A stretch of 64,000 nt of DNA from Dipteris shenzhenensis (taxonomy: Eukaryota; Polypodiophyta; Polypodiopsida; Gleicheniales): assembly GCA_047967505.1 (NCBI GenBank), contig CM106538.1. One strand, given 5' to 3'. Positions 54,667 to 64,000 of the stretch are shown in pieces. A model generated the notes under the pieces. The model saw only the letters and a program-made list of their open reading frames with translations, searched no databases and had not been told where the DNA came from. The translations under genes and the position numbers were made by a program. The stretch's first letter is position 1. Every line of letters begins with the position of its first letter.

Positions 54667-55645
54667 AATGGATAGCCATCTCCTTTGCTTGGGTGATAGA
54701 GAAGACTGAGATAGATAGAAAATATCTGAGAGTCATGATCAGTCTTGACCTTGAAATGGCTGCCATATATGTAGTGGTGCCACTTTTTGATTGCATGAAG
54801 TATTGCCAACATCTCTTGGTCATAAATGTGGAAACTTGACTACTTGTCATCCAATTTCCAACTTTCAAAGGCAATAACTCCATGACTTTGCTTTAGGATA
54901 GCTCCAATGCCCCTTCCACTAGCATCAGCCTCAATTATAAAAGGTTGAGAGAAATCAGGACATACCAATATAGGCGCTGAAGTTAATGCCTCCTTTAATG
55001 CTTCAAAGCTCTTATTGGCTTTAGCCATGAAAGTGCATTTACTTGATTTGGCATACAATTGGTGTGTCCTCAATACTTCCAATACTTGCTGGACATGCAA
55101 TAAATGCTCTTCTTTTGTTTTGTTGTAGATCAATATATCATCAAAGAATACCAACACAAATTTATAGAGGAAAGGCTGCAATACCTTGTTCATTAGGGCC
55201 TGGAAAGTTGCAGGTGCATTGGTAAGACCAAATGCCATCACTTTGAATTGATAAAGCCCACGTTCTATCCTAAAGGCAGTTTTATGTTCATCTCCCTCCT
55301 TCATCCTTATTTGATGATAGCGTGACCTTAAGTCAATCTTTTTGAAGTACTTTGCCCCTCTAAGCTCATCCAGTAGATCATCAATTCTAGGTATAGGAAA
55401 CCTATTCTTAACTGTCATTTTGTTCAAATCCCTATAATTAATACACATTCTAAATGAGCCATCCTTCTTCTTGACCAGAGGCAAAGGGTGACTGACTGTG
55501 TGTAATAAATTCCTTGTCAAGGAGTTCCTTTATTTGCCTTGCCACCTCTTCCCTTTTAGCTCTAGAAAGTCTATATGGAGCTTTGTTGATTGGCTTAGAT
55601 CTTGGCTCCAACACAATTGCAGGATCCACATCTCTCATGGGAGGG
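54667..55645 (-). pseudogene. Reverse transcriptase/RNase H with internal deletion
   Basis: The - strand shows the RT start (IVLEPRSKPINKAPYRLSRA), a frameshift near 55480, then CINYRDLNKMTVKNRFPIPR, MAFGLTNAPATF and an intact catalytic FFDDILIYN (about 55130-55155). After KCTFMAKAN (about 55025) it jumps straight to KSFEALKEALTSAPIL. The thumb and connection part normally between these, about 60-70 residues, is missing. RNase H follows (IIEADASGRGIGAIL; YDQEMLAILHAIKKW). A stop lies at 54840. Confidence 0.93.
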
Positions 55646-55672
55646 AGATGGTTAGGAAGATCAGCAAATACA

Positions 55673-56211
55673 TCAGAGTATTGCTATAATAGGGACTGCA
55701 TGTCTATCCTCCACTAACAACCCATTACCTCCTTGAGACTTGGTCAACTGAATAGCATAGACTCCACAAACACTTTTGAGGTCTTTGGCCATTCTTCTTG
55801 CAGAAATTAAGGACAATTTAGAAGATTGGTGACCCATCAAAGTGATGTGCTTACCTTCATGCATAAACTTCATATATAGCCTTTCAAGGTCCATAGAGAA
55901 TTCTCCCAAGGTTCTCAACAATGATTCACAACCAAGGACAATGTCAATAGGTCCCATTTCCAAGACAAATAGATCTCCATGAAAAGTATAGTCTTGAGAA
56001 AGTTGCACTTGAGTAGCCTGACAAGATTGCTTACTGTGGGAATGCTGACCATTAGCCACCTCAACTTTGATCCCATGATCCAAAGTGGATGGGCATAATC
56101 TCATTGTTTGAAGTGTCATTGCATTAATGAAGTTATGAGTGCTCTCACTGTCAACCAAAATGTGGACTGGCCTGTTATTGATTGTTCCTTTTAACCTAAG
56201 GGTTTGTATCT
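55673..56211 (-). pseudogene. Aspartic protease of the second chromovirus
   Basis: The - strand, from about 56211, reads NNRPVHILVDSESTHNFINA. The catalytic D-S-G triplet is D-S-E, so the conserved Gly is replaced. It continues with IDIVLGCESLL, the family's second conserved block (normally ...LG..WL). The frame stays open for about 160 codons to 55673. It would cut the polyprotein if intact. Confidence 0.85.
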
Positions 56212-56212
56212 G

Positions 56213-56378
56213 TGAATTTGTGCAATAACTTTAGTCCATTGGATTCTCAAGGGAAGCCTATGATAGGAATAAAATAAAGCTAGGGAATTTTGGATCAGTT
56301 AGGTACTTTTGTCATTGTATTTGTGAATTTGTGCAATAACTTTTAGTCGATTGGATCCTCAAGGGAAGCTTGTGATGG
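56213..56378. repeat. Duplicated TGTGAATTTGTGCAATAACT segment
   Basis: About 50 bases at 56213-56261 recur at 56322-56378 with few changes, at the exact point where the second chromovirus loses coding identity. This may mark a rearrangement border. Confidence 0.75.
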
Positions 56379-56667
56379 GATACCCCTAGTCACCAAATCC
56401 AATAAGTGCCCATGTATGATAAGAAGGACATGCAAGCATTATGAGAACCCATTTAGAATTTGTAATGCACTTAGTTTCAGGGACATAAAAAAGAAAAAAG
56501 CAGGATATGAGGAGTCCATAACTTGGCATGGGATTTTATACTTGGAAAGCTTCGTTGCATATTCCCTTCACTGGTAGTCAATACAATGCTGGAGTGCACT
56601 TAACTTTTTTGGGTAGTGTGCCCTTGGACTTAGCCATTAGACAGGGATTGGGAGGCTTTTGAACATG
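56371..56667 (+). repeat. Long inverted repeat, left arm
   Basis: It is the reverse complement of 63902-64000 followed by 62525-62733. Shared blocks include CATGTATGATAAGAAGGACA, GGTAGTCAATACAAT and GGGTAGTGTGCCCTTGGA. The arms are about 5.9 kb apart. Confidence 0.85.
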
Positions 56668-57460
56668 TGAATAGAAGTGGATCTATATGATAAGTCTCAA
56701 TATGAAAAAATGAATGTGTAAACCAATTCTGCAAAATAGATATAAAAGATAGTACAAAATAAGGCGGATCACAAAATGATTAGGGATTATTCATGCTAAA
56801 GAATTATCCAATGGATGTGAATTAACTGTATGGCACTAGCCTGACCAAAGGCTACTTTAGAAATAAAAGTGTGTGTTTAGATTCAAAAGTCCCATCAATA
56901 ATTGAGCCATACAATTAATTTAGTCAATTGGATAAAAAGTAAAAAAAAAGAAAACATATAAGGAAAAAATGTTTGAGACACCTAAGTTGAAAAATGCAAC
57001 AACTAGAGTTTGCAAAAATTTCCATCAAAATTAAGAATTTTTAATAATATTGAGTTTGACAAACAAAATATTTAAAAAAGATGTCAAATCCTTAGGCAGT
57101 CCAGTTGCCGAGGTTAGGGTTCACTTACCTGCCACCATCCAAACAGACTAGGTGTTAGAACATCATAGTTACGTTTGGGTAGACATGTAATGCCTATTTT
57201 CCCCGGCTTGTTATCGCTTTACCTAGGAGTATAGATAACCATATAGATTCTTATATAATTTATTTATTTTTAAAAAAAGTCACAAGTGAAGTTTAAGTCA
57301 ACTACTGGAGTAAGGAGCAAATGAGTACACGGGTTGAGAAGGGATTAGAAGAGGTATGGGAGGATTAGTGTGCTTGGTGTGTGGGGTGGTTAAAAAGAGA
57401 GTGTAAAGAGAAAATTTCACGGGGGGTACATAAAAGAACAATTCATAGTTGGGGAAGCAT

Positions 57461-57462
<2 letters not shown>

Positions 57463-57541
<79 letters not shown>
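57463..57541. repeat. (GT)23(GA)16 microsatellite
   Basis: An uninterrupted GT run at 57463-57508 is followed directly by GA to 57541. Confidence 0.97.
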
Positions 57542-57544
<3 letters not shown>

Positions 57545-57564
57545 CATTTACTAATCAAAATTAT

Positions 57565-57679
57565 TGTGTGTGTGTGTGTGCATGTGTGTGCATGTGCGTG
57601 TGTGTGCGCATGCGTGCGTGCGTGCATGTGTGTGCACGCACGCGCATGTGTGTGTGTGCACATGCGCGCATGTGTGTGT
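57565..57679. repeat. Alternating purine-pyrimidine tract, 115 bp
   Basis: Every base alternates pyrimidine and purine, mixing TG, CG and CA steps (for example GCGCATGCGTGCGTGCGTGC). Cys/Val-rich translations of it are artefacts. Confidence 0.93.
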
Positions 57680-57699
57680 CCACTTCAAAGGCAAAGTGA

Positions 57700-59255
57700 C
57701 CACTTGGAAGATAGACATATCTTGGATTTAGTAATCAACCAATTCAAGAGTATTAAAATCCTATGTGAAAATAAAGTTTCAAGAATTTTAGTTCATAAAA
57801 CATTGCATCCAACAAAGCCAAACTTGAAAGTACTCTGGTTTAACATGCAAAGATCAAAGTACCACAAGTACACAATTAGTAAAAAAATGGTGCCGCTTGT
57901 TTTTTGCCATAGAAAGTACTTTTAAAGATACCATATCATGCTTTCATCCCAAAACCTCCATCGCCTAGTCCCCTATGGAGTGATTGCATAGGCAAAATCA
58001 TAAGAATCTTCCCCATTGACATGGCCGCTTGATCCAAAAAGTGGAGCAACCACAAAGGAAAACTAGAAACAATATCCAAAATGAGCACTTGGAAGTGATG
58101 AAGTCCTTTGGAGAAAATGAGGGACTCCACAAGGGGGGAACCACCATAGTGCCCCTAATAGCCAAGGGTTTTCGACATAGCCACTTTTTAGCTTGATCAC
58201 ACATTACAACCACTAGATAGAATACTTTGCCCACAAACCAAATCAATCATAGAACAAGGAAGATGCAGATATAAGAAAAACTATCTCTTAATATCTTTAA
58301 AGTAGGGCAAATAACCAAAGAAGAATAGGTAAACTCCACAAAATGCAAGGCTGAAGAGATCAACTCTTACTGACTCCAATTGGATATTGATCACAATATT
58401 AAATGTCTTGATTGACAACTCTCCATGCTTGACCACAGGAGATTCCTTGCAATGTATCTGCTGATTCTTGAGCTAGACCTGTAAACAAGCTCTACATCTT
58501 GATAAAAGGTTGTTTCTCCATCATCATTTTGAGTATAAGAAGAAGCTCCTTGACAAAGCTCATCTTGTGGCACCTAACACTCCAATGAGATCAAGGGATC
58601 AATTATGCCAATTATAGGTACAAAATCCACCTATAGACCTATCCTTGTGACCTCAACCTACCTCTCAAGATGGAAGGACCCAACCCTATTGACAACACTT
58701 ATGTCATTGCCTCACAATCTCCCATAAACTTTTGATGAACCTCCCCTGTCCCAATCTTGGAACATCAATTTTAGAGCTTGCATGTTCATCTTCACCTTAC
58801 CCTTCCCCAAGTCACTGACACAGTATAGAGCATCATCTCCCCTACTCCTCCTAGCTTGTTCGTTTAGCATGCATACATCATAATTAGCAAACCGAATCCT
58901 CATGTTGACCCACATTGTTTATTTAGTAAATCTGGAGGCTATTACTATTCTTCTAAGGTCTTGTCCTATTGCTCAAATTTTTTAGTGGAAGCTACAAGCT
59001 TAATCGAAAGGTGAGCTTCTATATGCATGATCACTTTTACTATTGTTTTTTGAAGGGCACAAAGGGTCTCCCATGATCTCTTATCTTGGTTCAATATATT
59101 GTAAGACCCCAAGTTCTTCTTTTGATTTTGTTAAATTGGAACCGAGCACCTTCTTTGATTCATATGTCGTGGGCAAGGAATTGAACATGGGAGGAAAGTT
59201 TTAGTTGATAGCTACCCTGCATCTCTCCAATTTTTTCAGTTAAAGGTGTTATTTT
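57700..59255. other. Intergenic stretch, no recognised gene
   Basis: Several short - strand frames (58246-57998, 58915-58712) show no domain I can name. Confidence 0.5.
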
Positions 59256-59261
59256 CTCTAT

Positions 59262-60230
59262 GAATGGGCTTTGAGCTATGCCCACTTTTATTTCTGTAAA
59301 TTTGCTTTTTTCAAGATTGAGCTCCATCTTACTAGGTTATACAAATCTCATAGTATTTTAATGAAACACTAAAAAGTAAGAGACCATTATACATGTACAT
59401 CCATCCACATGTAGTTATGTTACAATTTACAAAATTTCACAGTTTGGCACAACATTCACGTTTTAACAAACGTTATTTTCACCAAATAAACTCAAGAAAA
59501 GTTTAATATACATTGAATGAACTCAAGAAGTTTGGACAAAAGGGTGGTTCATTTTTCCCATGAAGGCTTCAAACATTTTCACATGCTATTAGGAGAGTAA
59601 CTAAAACTCTTCAATCTAGGAACTAAACATTTTTTACATGTTTCAAACATTTTCTACATGCTATTAGGAGAGAGTCACGAAACCCCTTTAAATCCCAAAA
59701 TGGAGCACTCTCCAATTTCTTCAAATAAGGGTGTTAGTTTCTCTATGAATGAGTTTTAAGCTATGCCCACTATTATTTTTATACTTTGGTCTTGTAAAGG
59801 TTGAGCTTCAGCTTAATAATTATTGTTAGGTTATACAAATATAATAGTATTTCAATGAAATACTAAAAATTAGGAGACCTATTATACATGTACTTATATG
59901 TACATACATCCACATGCAATTACATTATAATTTACAAAACTTTCATAGCTTGGCATGTTGTTCATATTGAAAAAGACTTTATATTCACCAAATAAACTCA
60001 ATAAAAAATGAATATTCACCCAATGAACTCAAGAAGTTTGGAGGAAGATGTAATTCATTCTTCCCATAAAGGCTTCAAACATTTTTTACATGCTAATTTA
60101 GGAGAGTGAGTAACTAAACCCCTTTAATCCCAATTGGAACTAAACATTTTTTACATACTTCAAACATTTCCTACAAGCTATTAGGAGAATGAGTAACTAA
60201 AGCCCTTCAATCCCAAATGAAACATTCATC
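59262..60230. repeat. Diverged tandem duplication, about 480-bp period
   Basis: Blocks at 59262-59635 (CTATGAATGGGCTTTGAGCT onward) recur at about 59742-60145. They share AAGCTATGCCCAC-like, ACCAAATAAACTCAA and GGCTTCAAACATTTT. Part of the unit recurs again to about 60230. Many differences show age. Confidence 0.8.
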
Positions 60231-60660
60231 TCCCTTATGGCTTATAAGTAGTCCTTCACTTCACCCTTAAAATAATGGTGATCTCTTTTAGGGACAAAGT
60301 GAATGCCCTTTGTGAAATAACTACTTGCGAACTTCAATGTGAAGAAGGGTCCCAATGTAGGCGGATAATGAATCATTTAATGCAAATTTCATCAGTGAGA
60401 TCAACTTTGGTTACATTTAAAGGACACTAAACCATGATGCTCAAGTTCTACATTTCCCCATTAGAGGTACATGTTTTCATATGAGATAAAATTTAGTTTA
60501 TATTCAAAGGACAATTATAGCATGTTGCTCAAACTAGTTGAAAAGAAATTTCATCTATGGAGAGCAAGTTATATTTTTAATTTTAAGTAACGGTGTACAA
60601 GCATATATACAACATTGCGATGTAGACACCTATGGTAAAAATTATTATTTCAAACTAGTC

Positions 60661-60707
60661 TCTCTCTCCCTCCCTCCCTCTCTCCCTCTCTCCCTCTCTC
60701 CCTCCCT

Positions 60708-60766
<59 letters not shown>

Positions 60767-60772
60767 TCTCTA
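60661..60772. repeat. Pyrimidine microsatellite (TCCC)n/(TC)n
   Basis: CT/CCCT repeats at 60661-60715 run into a long TC run to about 60770. The 96-codon frame across it is spurious. Confidence 0.95.
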
Positions 60773-60797
60773 TTGAAATTAATATATACTCACCATG

Positions 60798-62175
60798 TGG
60801 TGGCAAGGTTAATGAAGACTCATCATGAAGGTAGGGAGTAGTGAGTGACTCCAATAAATTAAATGCTCCATAATTGAGGTAAACTTACACTATTGATTTT
60901 CAATGATCTCACTCTACTTAATTCTCACTCTGTACACATAATTTGGATGGCGATGTTCATCTTGTTATTACACCTTTATTACAATCTATGAATGAATAGT
61001 TACAAGGGTGCCAAGGTTAGCGAATGAATAATTACAAGGGGGAGATTTCATGTTATCACACTGCAACTATGAGGTCATTTCATATTATTGTAACCCACCT
61101 CTTCATTATCACACTCACCATGGAGATACCATCTTGAGTTGGCTTAATGTACGATTTTAACAAACAAGGTAATAGGCAACTATCAATCTACAAGTTTTTA
61201 ATTTAAATTCTAATTATTTGTGATAAGGATTTGACTTTACACTTGCTAGTTAGAAGGGCATCAAAAAAAGATTAAAAATGGATTATTAGTAGTTTGTAAC
61301 AAGTAATAGTGACAAACTTGTACAATGAATTAAGAAGGCAATTTACTATTCAATAAGTAGGTTTACTTTATGATAGAAATTAAGAGCATAAGTCAAAGAA
61401 ATAGGTCAAAGGATAATGTTAAGTACAAATTGTTTGATACAAACAGATATGGGCTTCTCTCTTTAGCTCCGGATCCACCCTCTTTGCTTCACTTATCCTT
61501 ATCCAACCGAATAGGTGAACCACTTTGAGAAAATACAAGCTTACGTGTTCTTCACCATGAGGTGGAAAGGTTAATGAAGACTCATCATGAAGGTAAGGAT
61601 TCAAGACTCATCATGAAGGTAAGGAGTTGTGAGTGACCAATAAATTAAATGCTAGATAATTGAGATCAACCTACACTATTGATTTTCAATGATCCCACTC
61701 TACTTAAATCCAACAAATTGAATGCTCCAAAATGGAGGTCAACTTTCAATGATCCCACTCTACTTAATCTCACTCCATACACATAATTTGGATGGGTATA
61801 TTCATCTTGTTGTTACACCTTTATTACACTATATACCTATACTCTCATGCCAAGATAAGCAAATGAATAACTTCAAGGGTGCCAAGGTAAACGAGTGAAT
61901 AATTTCAAGGGGGACATTTTATATTCACATTTTGTTGACAATAGGTAACAGAATGTACAAGGGCAATTGTTTATCTACAAGTTTTTAATTTAAATTATAA
62001 TTATTAGTTATAAGGATTGGATTTTACTTTTTCTAATTTGTGATAAGGATTTGATTTTCACTTTTGAGTTAGAAGGGCATCAAGAAAAGACGAAATGGAA
62101 TGTATTATTGGTAGCGTGTAGCAAGTAATAGTGACAATTACATGTACAATGAAGGCAAGCAATTTACACACACAC
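60798..62175. repeat. Diverged tandem duplication, about 760-bp period
   Basis: Copy 1 (60798 to about 61335) and copy 2 (61555 to about 62175) share GGTTAATGAAGACTCATCAT, ATAATTTGGATGG, CAAGGGTGCCAAGGT and TACAAGTTTTTAATTTAAAT. Copy 2 has inner duplications of GACTCATCATGAAGGTAAGG and of the CAATGATCCCACTCTACTTA block. Confidence 0.85.
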
Positions 62176-62194
62176 ACACACATACACACACACA
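62166..62194. repeat. (CA)n microsatellite
   Basis: CA repeats with one interruption. Confidence 0.9.
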
Positions 62195-62524
62195 ATTTAA
62201 AATGCATTATTGGCATATGTCCACCTTAGATCTCTCTAAGTTATCCCAGTGTAAGGAGAATTGATTACTAAGAGTCATTGAGTGGTACAGGACCTTGGAG
62301 AAGACTCACTAGGGACTTTGACCCCCACCATTTGTACAATGAATGCCTCCACTTTCAAACCTTACAAGAAAAATATGGAGAATTGAGATGGTGGAGTATT
62401 AATGAGTGGAGGTTTAATGAGAAGAGAGCATGGGATTTTTTTAAAGAAAAGAAGGTGACCTAAAAGTCAGATTAGTCCTTCTTCTAGCCCCGGATATCGA
62501 AATGGACTTTGCAATACCTCAAGG

Positions 62525-62733
62525 TGTTCAAAAGCCTCGTGAGCCTTGTCTAATGGCTAATTCCAAGGGCACACTACCCAAAAACTTGAGATGCACTCCC
62601 CATTCAATTCAGGATTGTATTGACTACCAATGAAGGGAAACTGCAACAAATCCCCCCAAGTATGAAATCCCATGCCTCAGTCATGCTATGGACTCCTCGT
62701 ATCCTAGTTTTTTCTTTTTTATGCCCTTGCCTC
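62525..62733 (-). repeat. Long inverted repeat, right arm, inner part
   Basis: It is the reverse complement of about 56480-56667, with moderate divergence. Confidence 0.82.
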
Positions 62734-63901
62734 ATTAGTCTAGGAAGCTACTAGCACCCCAATTCTTTGCAAGAGCTATTATTCATGAACCCCCCTCCTA
62801 TTTCATCCTCAATTCATTCTCTCAAGCAACATTTTCCATGCCTGCATTTGCGAGTGCCTGCATTTGCGAGCAGTAGTGGAAGGGGTCTCGTTCGTTCATC
62901 CATCACTTTTGGGTAGCACTATGTGTTTTGAGCTCCTGTTAGTTGAGAATAAGGATGCCCATGTCACAAGGAGACGATTATGCACAGCTACTGACACTGT
63001 AGTTAAAAGCAATGAGTTTATGGACCACAATAGACTTGTTCTTGCTGAAGAAACAGATGTCGAGATGGAGGAGCTTGGTGGTCTGAATTTACTTCGAATG
63101 AGGATGGGTGTTGGAACCTCATTTGTCTTTACGGACTCTCACTTGTCATTATGGAGAACACCCATGTCAGCGGGTTTTTGTGATAGCGTTTTACAAAGCT
63201 TCACTTTTCTTTACTTTTATCTCTTTCCTTAGCACACTCTAATGGGGTTCTAATCTATATGCTCTTTTGAATGATGCACATCACATTTTGCTTAGTTCTA
63301 AAATGGAGCATGTTAGGCCTTCAAGATAAGTTTGTTTGCCAGAATACTCCTAAGTTGCTTTTCTAACGACCTAGCAATGTACATACATTTCCATAAGGCT
63401 ACGACCTTGGGGTGTTTGAATTTTGCAAGCTTGAGTGAGTGGTGCTTGCAATCATGAAAAGGATTGCATCAACCACGGCCAGGATCACAAAAGCTAGGTT
63501 TTCAAGATGGGCTTGCTTTTTTGCATAGCAAATAAAAGCTCTCACCCTTAGTTTCTCTAACAAAAAATTTCCCCAAAAGTTTATTCATTCTTGCAAAATT
63601 CATGCGAGATATGAAATCCATGCGAGTTATGAAGGGACTTCCAATAGGCAAGTCAACTATCAAGATGATTGCCATGCTGATCTTCCAAGATTGTTGTGTA
63701 TAACCATAGAAGTTTGTCTTTCCACAACTGTAGATGACGGAATAGGTCTGCTGATGCACTCATATGTCTATAAAATGACTATATTTAGAGTCATAAGCAT
63801 CCTATCAAGTAGAAAATTGATGAGGATCTTGATAAACAATGGCATTGAAGATATCATACATCAACCACTATGGCTTCAACCTAATGAAACTCGCAAAAAC
63901 T
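62734..63901. other. Extra 1.17 kb in the right arm, no recognised gene
   Basis: This segment splits the right arm and has no match in the left arm. It contains an unrecognised + frame (62864-63232, 122 codons). No clear terminal repeats or target duplication were found, so insertion here and deletion from the left arm are both possible. Confidence 0.55.
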
Positions 63902-64000
63902 AAGTGTATTGCAAACTCTAAATGGGTTCTCATAATGCTTGCATGTCCTTCTTATCATACATGGGCACTGGATTTGGTGACCAGGGATATCCCATCACAA
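63902..64000 (-). repeat. Long inverted repeat, right arm, outer part
   Basis: It is the reverse complement of about 56371-56470 and is cut by the window edge. Confidence 0.85.

Larger units (their letters stand above)
52431..56211 (-). mobile_element. Second Ty3/gypsy chromovirus, 5' truncated, minus strand
   Basis: Reading right to left it shows protease, RT, RNase H, integrase and a chromodomain, then a polypurine tract and a 3' LTR. Gag, primer site and 5' LTR are missing; recognisable coding ends near 56211, where an unrelated short duplication starts. It belongs to a different subfamily from the element in the PRP38 intron, as its RT has FFDD and its LTR differs. Frameshifts and one internal deletion make it inactive. 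Confidence 0.92.

Noticed and set aside
57449-57925. A 158-codon Cys/Val-rich frame
   Set aside because: It is produced by GT/GC repeats; composition and repeat structure explain it fully.
1-64000. CRISPR arrays, operons, phage or bacterial defence systems
   Set aside because: Nothing of the kind is present; the window is plant nuclear DNA with introns and LTR retrotransposons.

Overview
This window looks like nuclear DNA from a plant with a large, repeat-rich genome, probably a gymnosperm, although the species cannot be named from the sequence. The reasons are one intron-containing gene for a plant-type splicing factor (PRP38), Ty1/copia and Ty3/gypsy chromodomain retrotransposons with plant-type tRNA-iMet primer sites, L1-like LINE remnants, long microsatellites and very long intergenic spacing. 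I see no prokaryotic genes, rRNA, convincing tRNA gene or CRISPR array.

The only well-supported host gene is PRP38 on the + strand (32946-48456). It has seven coding exons joined at GT-AG borders that keep a single frame of 427 codons. It comprises the globular PRP38 domain, an acidic linker, a long Arg-Asp/Arg-Glu tail and a C-terminal Hub1-interaction (HIND) motif. Its last intron is 12.2 kb. That intron holds a LINE 3' end, a possible SINE, microsatellites, a tandem array of about 560-bp repeats and a complete but decayed chromovirus (39929-46340). The chromovirus has 469-bp LTRs and a TTATG target duplication, and it sits inside one unit of the array.

Layout. 1-3930: decayed copia pol and LTR, a gypsy integrase scrap on the - strand, and a second 3' end of the same copia family. 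4057-10200: long decayed gag-like region with several zinc knuckles, then a stretch with a recurring TQEP motif. 10861-12640: recent 882-bp-period tandem duplication carrying purine tracts and a GCATGTA minisatellite. 12740-16560: little recognisable. 16560-19450: copia gag scrap and a LINE reverse transcriptase remnant (- strand). 19473-24119: copia-type element reduced to LTRs plus a gag scrap, with a complete 3.27-kb coding-free LTR element nested in its 5' LTR. 24120-32900: LINE endonuclease remnant, an LTR with a primer site beside a possible transit-peptide exon, and a snap-back inverted repeat. 32946-48456: PRP38. 48457-52430: 3' flank and a copia gag scrap. 52431-56211: second chromovirus, - strand, lacking gag and its 5' LTR. 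56211-64000: non-coding DNA with long inverted repeats, tandem duplications, microsatellites and a strong Z-DNA candidate.

Apart from PRP38, nothing here looks like a working gene. The retroelement reading frames carry stops, frameshifts, deletions or lost active-site residues. The most informative structures are the datable nested insertions and the heterochromatin-type element inside the intron of a splicing gene.
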